DNA of 48,557 nucleotides from Anoxybacillus tengchongensis (GTDB lineage Bacteria; Bacillota; Bacilli; Bacillales; Anoxybacillaceae). The stretch's first letter is position 1; every line of letters begins with the position of its first letter. The notes beneath the pieces were generated by a model. It saw only the letters and a program-made list of their open reading frames with translations. It was not told where the DNA came from and did no database searches. The stretch is taken from positions 1-48,557 of the forward strand of contig NZ_JACHES010000015.1 in assembly GCF_014201585.1 (NCBI RefSeq). The letters run 5' to 3'. A program made the translations under genes and the position numbers. Shown piece by piece: positions 9,219 through 17,246 of the stretch.

Positions 9219-9668
9219 CTATGCCTTGTTGTTTCGTTTGTTTTGCTGATGCAGTTGTACGATTTGTTCCTCCCGTTCGCTAATGGTGACTTTTGGAACA
9301 GGGGTCGGTTTTTTGTTTTGATCGATGGCGACCATTGTTAAAAAGCATGTGGTTGTTAAGTGATGCTCGCCTGTAAATAAATCTTCTGTTTCGACTTTGA
9401 CGAATACTTTCATGGATGTGCGTCCGGTCGAGTAGACGAATGCTTCAAGCTTTAAAATATCGCCCACTTTTGCGGACGAAATGAAATCAACTTTGTCGAT
9501 CGAAACGGTGACGACTGCTTTTCGTGCATGGCGCATAGCGGATATTGCCGCGATTTCATCAATGTAAGCTAAAACGGTACCGCCAAAAATTGTGCCAAGA
9601 TGGTTCGTATCAGAAGGCAAAACGAGCCGCGTTTGAATCGTTTTTGATTGTTCAACGCTTACTTCCAT
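9219..9668 (-). CDS. ykhA: acyl-CoA thioesterase, hotdog fold (YkhA-like)
   Basis: This 149-residue protein resembles the BFIT/YkhA acyl-CoA hydrolases, which release free fatty acids from acyl-CoA. The hotdog core carries DTNHLGTIFGGTVLAYIDE (about residues 19-37), with the conserved N and D/E positions, then STGRTSM near 81. The ATG at 9668 follows GGAGGG; an upstream in-frame extension lies inside metE and has no ribosome site. Its start overlaps the end of metE by 10 bp, so it is likely co-transcribed with metE under the cobalamin riboswitch. The link to methionine synthesis is not obvious. Confidence 0.88.
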   Translation of the reverse strand: MEVSVEQSKTIQTRLVLPSDTNHLGTIFGGTVLAYIDEIAAISAMRHARKAVVTVSIDKVDFISSAKVGDILKLEAFVYSTGRTSMKVFVKVETEDLFTGEHHLTTTCFLTMVAIDQNKKPTPVPKVTISEREEQIVQLHQQNKRNNKA

Positions 9669-11935
9669 GACTTCATCCCTCCGTAAGCCAAAAGTCGTTC
9701 GCGGTATTCGTGTGCGGCTTCCACCATGGCTTTTAGTGCGGCCATTGCTTCTTTTTCTTTTCGCGTTTTTAATCCACAATCGGGATTGACCCAAAATTGT
9801 TCTGGACGAAGAACGCGAAGTGCCCGTTCGATTTGTTCGCTTATTTCTTCTTTTGTCGGAATGCGCGGGCTATGAATGTCATACACCCCTAAGCCAATTT
9901 CTTTTTTATATTCATATGTCTCAAACGCAGAAATAAGCTCGCCATGGCTTCGCGACGATTCAATGGAAATGACGTCCGCATCAAGCTCATCAATAATATG
10001 CATCATATGTTCAAACTGCGAATAGCACATATGTGTATGAATTTGCGTTTCCTCTTTCACCGATGAGGTAGCGAGACGGAATGCCATGATGGCATCTTTC
10101 CAATATGATGCATGTTTCTCTTTTTTAAGCGGCAACCCTTCCCGTAACGCTGGCTCATCGACTTGAATGATGCGTATCCCTTCCTTTTCTAACTGCAATA
10201 CTTCCTCACGAATCGCAAGGGCAAGCTGTATGAGTACATGTTTGCGTGAAATATCGTCGCGAATGAACGACCAGTTTAACATCGTCACAGGACCTGTTAA
10301 CATTCCTTTCACAGGTTTGTTCGTTAACGATTGAGCATACACCGTTTCTTCTACAGTCATTGGATGTAGGTGCGCAATATCGCCAAAAATAATTGGCGGG
10401 CGCACACAACGCGAGCCGTATGATTGCACCCAACCGTTTGTCGTGCATGCCATCCCTTGTAGCTTTTCGCCGAAAAACTCCACCATGTCTGTACGCTCAA
10501 ACTCGCCATGGACAAGCACGTCGAGCCGCAACTGTTCTTGAATGTCGATCCATTTTGCGATTTCTTTTTTTATAAACGATTTATATTGATTGTCGTTCCA
10601 TTCACCTTTCTTCCACTTCATCCGAGCTTGGCGAACGTCGTTCGTTTGCGGGAAGCTTCCAATCGTCGTTGTCGGCAAAAGCGGAAGCTGTAAATAGGCT
10701 TGTTGTGCTTTTTGTCGTTCGCTGTAAGGTGTTCGACTTACCGGAACGGTTGTAATGTCATTTATTTGTTCTTGTTGTTGGCGGAATTTGGTTAAATCAC
10801 TGTTTGTTTGTTGATCGTATTTGATTAGCTCGTCGATCGTTACGTTTCCGTTCATATACTCTGTCAACATACGTATTTCATCTAATTTTTCATCGGCAAA
10901 TGATAAAGCCCCAGCAAGCTCCGTTGGTAATGTATGTTCATGTTTTGTCGTGACAGGAACATGCAGTAAGCTACAAGACGGTTGAATAATGAGTTGTTCA
11001 GCAACGTTTGCTAAATGATGAAGGAGCGTTGCTTTTTGTGCAAGCGAGCTTTTCCATACATTGCGACCGTCTACAATCCCAGCAACTAATATTTTATCTT
11101 TCGGAAATCCATAGGTGTTTATATTTTTCATGTTTTCGCCATTATCATGTACAAAGTCAAGCCCAATGCCTGCGACAGGTAAAGCAATGATTTCACGATA
11201 ATGCGATACGCTATCAAAATATGTTTGTAAAATAAGGTTTATATTTGGTACATCGCTATGAAAAACTTCATATACATCACGAAATGCATCGATGATGTCA
11301 TCATCTATATCTTGAACGAGAATCGGCTCATCGATTTGGACGAATGACACGCCTGCTTCGCCTAGTTGTTTTAACAATTCCACATAAACAGGAACTAATT
11401 GTGCGAGATGTTTTCGCCACTCGTTTCGCTCGTATTGCTTAGAAAGCAAAAGAAACGTTATCGGTCCAAGCAACACCGGCTTTGTTTCCACATCAAATGT
11501 TTCTTTGACAAGTTTGTATTCTTTCAGCAGGCGATTTTCTACTAGTTTTGGCTTTGTTTGCCCAATTTCAGGAACAATATAATGGTAATTCGTATTAAAC
11601 CATTTCGTCATTTCAAGCGCATGTTGCCCATTCGTCCCACGTGCCATCGCAAAATATTGCTCAAGCGTATCGTCTATTTGTTGAAATCGTTCTGGAATAT
11701 ACCCAAACATAAATGCTGTATCTAACACGTGATCGTATAAAGAAAAATCTCCGATTGGAATGAGATCGATTCCTTTCTCTAGTTGTTTACGAATCGAATC
11801 GAGTCGAATCGTTTCCATTGTTTTTATGAATTGCTCTTTGTTTATTTGCCCATTCCAAAAAGATTCTAATGCTTTTTTCCATTCTCTTTTTTCACCAATG
11901 CGCGGATACCCTACATTTGAACTACGGATGAACAA
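9659..11935 (-). CDS. metE: cobalamin-independent methionine synthase
   Basis: It transfers a methyl group from methyltetrahydrofolate-triglutamate to homocysteine without vitamin B12. The 758 residues span both barrels. The N-terminal one opens with SNVGYPRIGEKREWKKALE. The catalytic C-terminal one has TTIGSFPQT near residue 440, the zinc-site segments HTHMCYSQF and VNPDCGLKTR, and EFERTDMVEFFGE. The start is taken as TTG at 11935, 8 nt after GGAGG; the in-frame GTG at 11944 touches that site. A cobalamin riboswitch and terminator precede it, so the gene should be off when B12 is plentiful. Confidence 0.96.
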   Translation of the reverse strand: MFIRSSNVGYPRIGEKREWKKALESFWNGQINKEQFIKTMETIRLDSIRKQLEKGIDLIPIGDFSLYDHVLDTAFMFGYIPERFQQIDDTLEQYFAMARGTNGQHALEMTKWFNTNYHYIVPEIGQTKPKLVENRLLKEYKLVKETFDVETKPVLLGPITFLLLSKQYERNEWRKHLAQLVPVYVELLKQLGEAGVSFVQIDEPILVQDIDDDIIDAFRDVYEVFHSDVPNINLILQTYFDSVSHYREIIALPVAGIGLDFVHDNGENMKNINTYGFPKDKILVAGIVDGRNVWKSSLAQKATLLHHLANVAEQLIIQPSCSLLHVPVTTKHEHTLPTELAGALSFADEKLDEIRMLTEYMNGNVTIDELIKYDQQTNSDLTKFRQQQEQINDITTVPVSRTPYSERQKAQQAYLQLPLLPTTTIGSFPQTNDVRQARMKWKKGEWNDNQYKSFIKKEIAKWIDIQEQLRLDVLVHGEFERTDMVEFFGEKLQGMACTTNGWVQSYGSRCVRPPIIFGDIAHLHPMTVEETVYAQSLTNKPVKGMLTGPVTMLNWSFIRDDISRKHVLIQLALAIREEVLQLEKEGIRIIQVDEPALREGLPLKKEKHASYWKDAIMAFRLATSSVKEETQIHTHMCYSQFEHMMHIIDELDADVISIESSRSHGELISAFETYEYKKEIGLGVYDIHSPRIPTKEEISEQIERALRVLRPEQFWVNPDCGLKTRKEKEAMAALKAMVEAAHEYRERLLAYGGMKSWK

Positions 11936-11970
11936 GTTAAGCACCTCCAGTCATTTATATCCCAATCAAG

Positions 11971-12001
11971 CAAAAAACCCCTCTTCCAAACAGAAGGAGG
12001 G
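11971..12001 (-). terminator. riboswitch-controlled terminator in the metE leader
   Basis: On the minus strand a CCCTCCTTC / GGAAGAGGGG hairpin is followed by six T, about 35 bp before the metE start. It is the expected expression platform of the cobalamin riboswitch. Confidence 0.82.
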
Positions 12002-12088
12002 CATAGCTAGCTCGTATTGAGATACATGAAGTGCCTCAAGATCATATGTCCTCACTCCTCCCTATGACGCGTAGGTCGTAAGTGCATA

Positions 12089-12254
12089 CAACAGGCAGGT
12101 CTCCTGACTTAGCTTCATCGCTGCTTATCTCCTTCCCATTTCGCATGAAACAGTGGATGATGATAAACAGCTCTGCATCACAGTGGCGCGACCGTGTTGG
12201 ACTTTCACCAAACTTCCCTTTTAAGATTCACAACATGTTGTGAACCACCTGTTG
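12089..12254 (-). ncRNA. cobalamin riboswitch upstream of metE
   Basis: Reading the minus strand, the conserved cobalamin aptamer blocks appear in order: AAGGGAA and GGTGAAAGTCC near 12215-12196, the ACGGTCGCGCCACTGT core near 12194-12179, and the B12-box end CAGGAGACCTGCC near 12105-12092. P1 can form between CAACAGG (12254-12248) and CCTGTTG (12095-12089). B12 binding is expected to favour the terminator and shut off the B12-independent enzyme, a known arrangement. Confidence 0.95.
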
Positions 12255-12548
12255 CGTGAACTTATTATGTTATTGTATAAAATTCAGAATAAACGAACTT
12301 TTTGTTTTTTTCAACTGAAATGTTTTTTTCGTGTGGGTGGTTTTGAGAGATGTAACGCCGTAGTTAATGGTTATATTTTTCTTTTAAGTTAATATTGATA
12401 TTTTATTGATAATTTTATGTTAAAAAGTATTGATTTTTTTTTTTTGTTATAGTTTTACATGTATAAAAATTGAATTATTTTAAATACTGTAGTTGAGTAA
12501 TTTTTGTTACAATAATTACCATTTAAAAAGAGACAAATGGGGTAACCC
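12255..12548. other. AT-rich intergenic stretch, no gene seen
   Basis: Very AT-rich with long T-runs. It should hold the metE promoter (minus strand), but no convincing -35/-10 pair was found. No coding signal on either strand. Confidence 0.6.
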
Positions 12549-12672
12549 TTATGCCACATGGAGCTGTTTTTTCACGGCATCAATGGGAATATTTTGTTTC
12601 GCTGCGCCGTAGATAAATTCTACAAGACGATGTGCTTTGTTCGTTCGGAGAAAGTCAAGCCCGGTGGATAGT
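12549..12672 (-). pseudogene. C-terminal scrap of an unidentified protein
   Basis: On the minus strand, about 40 codons remain open up to a TAA at 12549-12551, ending in AAKQNIPIDAVKKQLHVA. The frame is closed upstream by a stop and has no start or ribosome site. Composition and setting suggest the tail of a transposase, but the family is not recognised. Confidence 0.4.
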
Positions 12673-12800
12673 TATGGCACATCTATTTTAACCAAGGAAT
12701 CGGGTTCATGTCTTTTTTTTGTTTGGTTGTAAATTTATGTTAGCGAATTTGCTCATCTACAGTTATATATTTTATTCATCAAAAAGGGACTGAAGTATTA

Positions 12801-12935
12801 ATGGGATATCTATCTTATTTTTTATTTATAATTTTATCTAACTCGAGATTTTCAAGATCTATATTACTGATATTTATGACCAATAATAAAATTACACTTT
12901 TTCAATTTGGTTTAATCCAGCTTTCTTATTATATA
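12801..12935 (+). pseudogene. 5' fragment of an MFS-type transporter, cut by the IS630 element
   Basis: An ATG at 12801 opens 45 codons that stop being native exactly at the left end of the IS. The peptide begins MGYLSYFLFIILSNSRFSRS and continues with NNKITLFQFGLIQ. This pattern (first membrane helix, then a loop with FxxGLIQ) matches the start of major-facilitator drug-efflux-type proteins. Reading continues into the IS to a TGA at 12966. A weak AAGGGA lies upstream. The rest of the gene is not present after the right end of the IS. Confidence 0.6.
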
Positions 12936-13029
12936 TACATGCACTTTAAAGTAATGACTTCTGTATGAACCCCTTTTTTCATGGCTATACTGCTCCTAAA
13001 TACTCATGTGTAAAAGGAGCGGAAAGGAC

Positions 13030-13560
13030 ATGAAACGTCTAAAAATCACAAATGATCACGGTTGGACACCTCGAACACTTCGGAAACAAGAACGGAAAAT
13101 CAAAGATGCTTCCCTTCGTGTTCGGGTGACCGCTGTTCGTCTTGTTATGGAAGGTCACCTCGGTAAAGATGTCGCAAAAATGGTCAACGTATGCCGTCAA
13201 TCGGTTGCCCTCTACGTTGCACGTTTTAATCAAGGTGGGCTCGATCATCTACTCGATCGTCGCTTACCACCTGGTCGCGTGCCATTTCTTACGGAAGAAC
13301 AACAACAAGAAATCAGACAACTCGTGTTAACTACTACACCTGTGGATGCTGGCTGGGGCATCGCTTCGTCATGGAACACGCGCATTTTACAATCTTACAT
13401 TCAACAAACCTATGGTGTTTCCATGTCACGGGAAGGGATTCGCAAGTTGTTGCATCGTTTGCGTTTGTCATGGACACGCCCGACGTATAAGCTCGTCAAA
13501 GGAGACGCTAAGCGTCAAGCTGCTTTTCAAAGAGAACTTGAATTTATAAAAAAAAACTAA
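13030..13560 (+). CDS. IS630-family transposase, N-terminal part (OrfA)
   Basis: This 176-residue part holds the DNA-binding half of an IS630 transposase. An N-terminal helix-turn-helix (about residues 15-70: RVRVTAVRLVMEGHLGKDVA, then CRQSVALYVARF) is followed by a winged-helix region with SREGIRKLLHRLRLSW. It stops at TAA 13558-13560, directly after a run of nine A (13548-13556). A -1 slip on that run joins it in frame to the catalytic half, so it is probably made both alone and as the front of a fusion. The ATG at 13030 was chosen over 13006 because AAAGGAG lies at 13012-13018. Confidence 0.85.
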   Translation: MKRLKITNDHGWTPRTLRKQERKIKDASLRVRVTAVRLVMEGHLGKDVAKMVNVCRQSVALYVARFNQGGLDHLLDRRLPPGRVPFLTEEQQQEIRQLVLTTTPVDAGWGIASSWNTRILQSYIQQTYGVSMSREGIRKLLHRLRLSWTRPTYKLVKGDAKRQAAFQRELEFIKKN

Positions 13561-13574
13561 TTACCGAGAATGCC

Positions 13575-14090
13575 ATGCTGTTTTATGTGGATGAGACACA
13601 TGTTCGTGCTTATCAAGCGCTACGTACGACATGGGCAGAAGTAGGAAATCAAAAACACGTGCCGAGCTACGGTCACCACGCCCACGTTTCTATTTTTGGC
13701 GCCGTCGATGTTCAACAAGGCGATGTGGTATTTCATCGCGCATCATCCGCCAATGCCGAAACGTTCCTCGACTTTTTGCGCCGATTGAAAGAGAAATATA
13801 CGGACCGATTCCTCGTGCTTGTGTTGGACAATGCGCGTATTCATCATGCCAAGATGGTGCAAGCCTTTCTTGATGGCGAGGAAGGCGATGCTTTTCATTT
13901 CATCTTTTTGCCACCGTATTCTCCACAGTTAAATCCGATTGAACGGCTGTGGAAGTGGTTGAAAGATGAAGTGATTGCCAACGTTTTTCACAAGGATCAA
14001 AATGACATTGCCCAATCCATTACTCGCTTTGAACAGTACGTCTTACAACATCCAGATGAGGTGTTACGCCGCATGGGGTGTGCTGTGTGA
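13575..14090 (+). CDS. IS630-family transposase, DDE catalytic part (OrfB)
   Basis: This is the DDE domain of the transposase. The acidic triad is visible: VDETHV, LVLDNARIHHA and NPIERLWKWLK, all with the usual IS630 context. Its frame is open upstream to the nine-A run at 13548, and the codons between (LITENAM) join smoothly to the end of OrfA. The natural product is therefore probably a fusion of about 350 residues made by -1 frameshifting. The ATG at 13575 lacks a good ribosome site, which supports the fusion. All motifs look intact, so the element may be active. Confidence 0.87.
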   Translation: MLFYVDETHVRAYQALRTTWAEVGNQKHVPSYGHHAHVSIFGAVDVQQGDVVFHRASSANAETFLDFLRRLKEKYTDRFLVLVLDNARIHHAKMVQAFLDGEEGDAFHFIFLPPYSPQLNPIERLWKWLKDEVIANVFHKDQNDIAQSITRFEQYVLQHPDEVLRRMGCAV

Positions 14091-14126
14091 ATCAGAGGTT
14101 AAAATTTTATTTTAAATTGGATGTAT

Positions 14127-14261
14127 ATAATGGGATTTGGACTGCCTACCGCAAATGTGCACGGACCGAATGAGCATTTTTCTCTAACAAACTTTGAAAA
14201 ATGATGGCGAACGCTCTCTTGGTTTTGTATTAATATGGAGAAGGTTTTTGGTAATTTGTAA
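14127..14261 (+). pseudogene. C-terminal remnant of an M20-family metallopeptidase
   Basis: Directly after the right end of the IS, one frame reads MGFGLPTANVHGPNEHFSL and then TNFEK, followed by an in-frame TGA at 14202 and WRTL. This matches the C-terminal end of M20/M25/M40 dipeptidases (GFGLP, then HAPNE, then NF-K-G-RTL), where a glycine is expected at the TGA. No N-terminal part is present before the IS. The gene is dead. Confidence 0.7.
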
Positions 14262-14330
14262 AACAGGTGTGTTTAGCCACAATACATTGTTTTCATTACA
14301 CAAATCCTTAGTTTGCAATGACCCACAACA

Positions 14331-14362
14331 AGAGCCGCTTTGTTTTATTGCGGCTCTTTTTT
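14331..14362 (+). terminator. rho-independent terminator
   Basis: AGAGCCGC/GCGGCTCT stem over an AT-rich loop, followed by six T on the plus strand. It overlaps the 3' end of the minus-strand Rpn-like gene and may have ended the lost M20 peptidase gene. Confidence 0.75.
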
Positions 14363-15253
14363 ATGAAGGGATGCTTCCATTTCTTTTGCTAAGTCAGCAA
14401 CTTCCGCAATCGACAGACCTGTCCGTTTTGCTATTTCGTGAATAGGTAAAACATCTAAAAGATTTTTAGCGATGTCGATGGCTTTTTTCTTTTCTGTTTC
14501 TTCCATTGCGGCCTTTACGGCTAATTCTTTTTCTTGTTCTAATTCTTCGACAAGCAAGCGTAGGACTTTGTTCATTTTCATCCACTCCTTTACTTTTTTT
14601 GCATAGTGTTCGTCAATCAATTTGTCGGTAGCTGTTAAAACGCCAGCGATGATGTGCAGTTGTGTCGGCTCATCTTTGATTTCTTTTGCGAGTCCAATCG
14701 TTTTTTCAATCATCGTTTGTCGATCGTAGCGGCTATGCATGAGTGGGACGAGAATGAGCTTCATCGTTTCTTCAGCAGTTAACGGTTCATTGTTGCGAAT
14801 TTTTTCTTCAATTGCATGGAAAATCGCATCGCCGTTGAATTCACAAAGTAATACTGCCTTTGAGGAAATGAATACATCGCCTGCATGTAGTTGCTCCTCC
14901 ACACGTGTGACATCACTCGTGTAAATAACAACAATACGAATCGGTCGAATTTGTTTCTCTGTTTTATAGTATGTGTCTAATAGTCGGTAAGCATAATCGA
15001 GGTACTTTAGATGGTTAGCGATAAATCGATTGTTGCTTTCATATTCGAGTAGAAGAATGGAGTCGTCTTCAAGAAGAAATAGCGTATCTGATCGCTTCGT
15101 GCTCGCTTGGACAGCTGGAAACTCATTTGGTAACAATGCTTTAATTTTTGGGAGTCCGTGGAGCCCGTATACATCGAGCGCCTGATTTTTGTACAACTCA
15201 CTTAATCATTTGAACAAAATATCTTTCGCCTGATACGATATGTCTCGTGCCAT
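14345..15253 (-). pseudogene. Rpn/PD-(D/E)XK family nuclease-like protein, broken by an early stop
   Basis: The likely start is ATG at 15253 with GGGAGTG upstream. Fifteen codons on (MARDISYQAKDILFK) there is a TGA at 15206-15208. The frame then stays open for 286 codons (LSELYKNQALDVYG onward). The body has the recombination-promoting-nuclease layout: a degenerate PD-(D/E)XK core with DTLFLLEDDSILLLEYES near the N-terminus, and a charged helical tail. A tryptophan (TGG) at the stop is plausible. A shorter protein could start at TTG 15196, but that would lose the first strand of the fold. Confidence 0.72.
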
Positions 15254-15308
15254 GCTTATGCACACTCCCATTTTATTACTATTATACCTCCTTCGCATAA
15301 GAATTGAA

Positions 15309-15344
15309 ACGACTCTCATTACTTAAAAATACGCCTTGAGTCGT
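15309..15344 (+). promoter_or_regulatory. inverted repeat upstream of liaI, possible LiaR operator
   Basis: ACGACTC (15309-15315) and GAGTCGT (15338-15344) are perfect inverted repeats 22 bp apart, about 80 bp upstream of liaI. The place fits a response-regulator site, but the known LiaR box could not be matched with certainty. Confidence 0.3.
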
Positions 15345-15422
15345 AGGTGAAAATATAGCTATGGGACATGATAGGAAAAAAGGAGAAACGGTAAGATGAA
15401 AGCAAGGAAGGAGGCGAAGGAG

Positions 15423-15773
15423 ATGTTTAAAAAAATCGGATGGTTGTTTTTAGGCGGTATAGCGGTGTTTGTGCTTATGTTTCACCTCGGACCGCTCGTT
15501 GGGTTAGCGATCAGCTTGGCGATTTTATATTATGCGGTCAAGAAGTTTTTCAAAGCCGATTCGACGTTCGGCAAAGTCGTTTGGGCGCTCATTGGCTTGG
15601 CTGCGCTTATGGCGAGCGTTTCGAATGTACCGGCGCTTATTGCCATTGTCGCAGCATATGTGCTTTATGTCGCGTATAAAAAATGGAACGAACCGAAAGA
15701 AGTGGTGCACGTCGTTGACGATCCGTTCGTGAACTTCGAAAAACAATGGGCGGAGCTACAAAAACATTATTAA
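15423..15773 (+). CDS. liaI: LiaI-like small membrane protein
   Basis: This 116-residue protein is mostly hydrophobic, with about four membrane segments and a short charged tail (FEKQWAELQKHY). In B. subtilis LiaI is a membrane anchor for the PspA-like protein LiaH and is strongly induced by cell-wall antibiotics; that role is inferred here from gene order. The ATG at 15423 follows an ideal AAGGAGG 8 nt upstream. An in-frame ATG at 15396 also has AGGAG before it and would add nine charged residues. The liaH homologue starts 14 bp downstream. Confidence 0.75.
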   Translation: MFKKIGWLFLGGIAVFVLMFHLGPLVGLAISLAILYYAVKKFFKADSTFGKVVWALIGLAALMASVSNVPALIAIVAAYVLYVAYKKWNEPKEVVHVVDDPFVNFEKQWAELQKHY

Positions 15774-15787
15774 AGGAGTGGAGAACA

Positions 15788-16411
15788 GTGGGTTTACTTT
15801 CTCGGATGAAAACGATGATTGCGGCAGATATTCATGAATGGCTGGATGAAAAGGAAAAGAAAAATCCGATTGCGGTGTTAAATGAATACTTACGCCAATG
15901 CGAACAAGAAGTAGAAAAAGTACGGAAGCTGCTGGAACGACAATACTTATTAAAAGAGCAGTTTACACGCGAATATCGCGAAGCTGTGCAGCTGGCGGAA
16001 AAGCGGAAAAAACAGGCGGATATTGCCTCAAAAGCCGGTGAGTCAGAGTTGTTTGCGTTTGCATCTCATGAGCAAATGCAGTACGAAGAGCGAGCGGCGC
16101 GATTAAAGCAACTGTTAGACCAAACGAGCGAACAGTTGTTGGAACTAGAAAAGAAATACGAACAAATGAAACATCAACTAAAAGATATGCATATGCGGCG
16201 CATGGAGCTGATGGGGCGAGAAAATATCGCACGGGCGCATTACCGCATGAATCGAGTGCTAGACGGGTATACAAGCCCGACGCTTTCTGCGTTTGCGGAT
16301 ACAGAGTCATATTTAGAGCGCCTCGAGCAACAAGTGCAGTCAGATTATTATCGCCATACGATTGACGCTCGCATCGCTGAATTGGAAAAGCGGTTGCAGC
16401 AAGAGCAATAA
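15788..16411 (+). CDS. liaH: PspA/IM30 family protein LiaH
   Basis: This 207-residue, almost wholly helical coiled-coil protein is rich in E, Q, K and R, as in phage-shock protein A. Family members form large rings that coat damaged membranes. The N-terminal stretch MKTMIAADIHEWLDEKEKKN is the amphipathic PspA-type start. The GTG at 15788 follows AAAGGAGTGGAG. It lies directly after liaI, and a hairpin terminator follows, so liaIH can be expressed far above the genes downstream, as in B. subtilis. Confidence 0.87.
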   Translation: MGLLSRMKTMIAADIHEWLDEKEKKNPIAVLNEYLRQCEQEVEKVRKLLERQYLLKEQFTREYREAVQLAEKRKKQADIASKAGESELFAFASHEQMQYEERAARLKQLLDQTSEQLLELEKKYEQMKHQLKDMHMRRMELMGRENIARAHYRMNRVLDGYTSPTLSAFADTESYLERLEQQVQSDYYRHTIDARIAELEKRLQQEQ

Positions 16412-16421
16412 ACATATATGC

Positions 16422-16449
16422 TAAAGGCGTACGTTGTTGCGCCTTTTTC
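16422..16449 (+). terminator. terminator between liaIH and liaFSR
   Basis: AAAGGCG (16423-16429) pairs with CGCCTTT (16440-16446), and the T-tract runs to 16448. The stem is short, so partial read-through is likely. Confidence 0.65.
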
Positions 16450-16520
16450 GTTTTATTGAGCATCAAAATCCATCACGAGCTATGTTTTAAAGTGATTTAT
16501 CGCTGAAAGGGGGATGCCCC

Positions 16521-17246
16521 ATGGATCGACAAAAAACGACCGACTATGTTAGTTGGGTAGTGCTTCTTGCGTTCATGATTTTGGCGTTAGAAATTGTGTT
16601 TTTTCATCCAGGCATTATTTTTTCTGTTCTTTTCTCGGCAGGATTTATTTATATAGGAAGAAAAAAATGGAATCGGAAACTTGGGAAAATTACCTTTTGG
16701 CTTGGGTGCATCGGTCTTGTTGTCCATGTGCTGACGATGATGACGGTCAGGTTTTTGCTTGTTGCACTATTGTTTTATGCGGTTATCCAATTTGCACAAT
16801 CGAAGCGGCGTCCTGTCGTTATTCGTCCTGAAATGAAAACAAACGATGCAGAAACGGAAGGCGTTTTTCGTCAACCGCTTTTTCAAAACATGTTGTTCGG
16901 TCGGCAAAAAACGCCAGAGCATGCGTATGAATGGAGCGATGTAAACATCCAAACAGGCATTGGCGATACGATCATTGATTTAAGCTATACGGTCGTTCCG
17001 AAAGGGGAAGCGACGATCGTCATTCGCGGCTGGATTGGCAATGTGCACATTTTTGTTCCATACGAAATGGAAGTAAGTGTCGTTCATTCCGTCCTGTTTG
17101 GGGCAGCATCTATTTTTTCAAAAGAGACGGAGCGGCTATGGAATCAAACGTTTATTTACCAAACGCCAGCGTATGAAAATGCCGAACAGAAGCTAAAAAT
17201 CATCACCTCGATGGCGATTGGGAATGTTGAGGTGAAACGAATATGA
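16521..17246 (+). CDS. liaF: LiaF, membrane inhibitor of the LiaRS system
   Basis: This 241-residue protein has an N-terminal membrane part of about four helices (residues 10-95) and a soluble C-terminal beta-rich domain with GIGDTIIDLSYT and RGWIGNVHIFVPYEMEV, typical of the LiaF/YvqF C-terminal domain. LiaF keeps the LiaS kinase off without stress. The ATG follows AAAGGGGG. The end overlaps the liaS start by 4 bp (ATGA), so the two are coupled. LiaG, present in B. subtilis, is absent here. Confidence 0.92.
   Translation: MDRQKTTDYVSWVVLLAFMILALEIVFFHPGIIFSVLFSAGFIYIGRKKWNRKLGKITFWLGCIGLVVHVLTMMTVRFLLVALLFYAVIQFAQSKRRPVVIRPEMKTNDAETEGVFRQPLFQNMLFGRQKTPEHAYEWSDVNIQTGIGDTIIDLSYTVVPKGEATIVIRGWIGNVHIFVPYEMEVSVVHSVLFGAASIFSKETERLWNQTFIYQTPAYENAEQKLKIITSMAIGNVEVKRI

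Larger units (their letters stand above)
12936..14125 (+). mobile_element. IS630-family insertion sequence with TA target duplication
   Basis: The two ends form imperfect inverted repeats: TACATGCACTTTAAAGTAA on the left, and TACATCCAATTTAAAATAA reading inwards from the right. About 19 of the first 25 positions match. Both ends are flanked by TA, the target duplication typical of IS630. The 1190-bp size fits the family. It carries one transposase split into two overlapping phases. Confidence 0.78.

Noticed and set aside
12797-14138. The sequence TAATGGGAT on both sides of the IS as a target repeat or attachment site
   Set aside because: It lies 125 bp outside the left end, while the TA duplication at the terminal repeats explains the insertion.
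15206-15208. TGA in the Rpn-like gene as a selenocysteine codon
   Set aside because: No SECIS-like hairpin was evident, the family has no selenoproteins known to me, and the site is near the N-terminus of a decaying gene.
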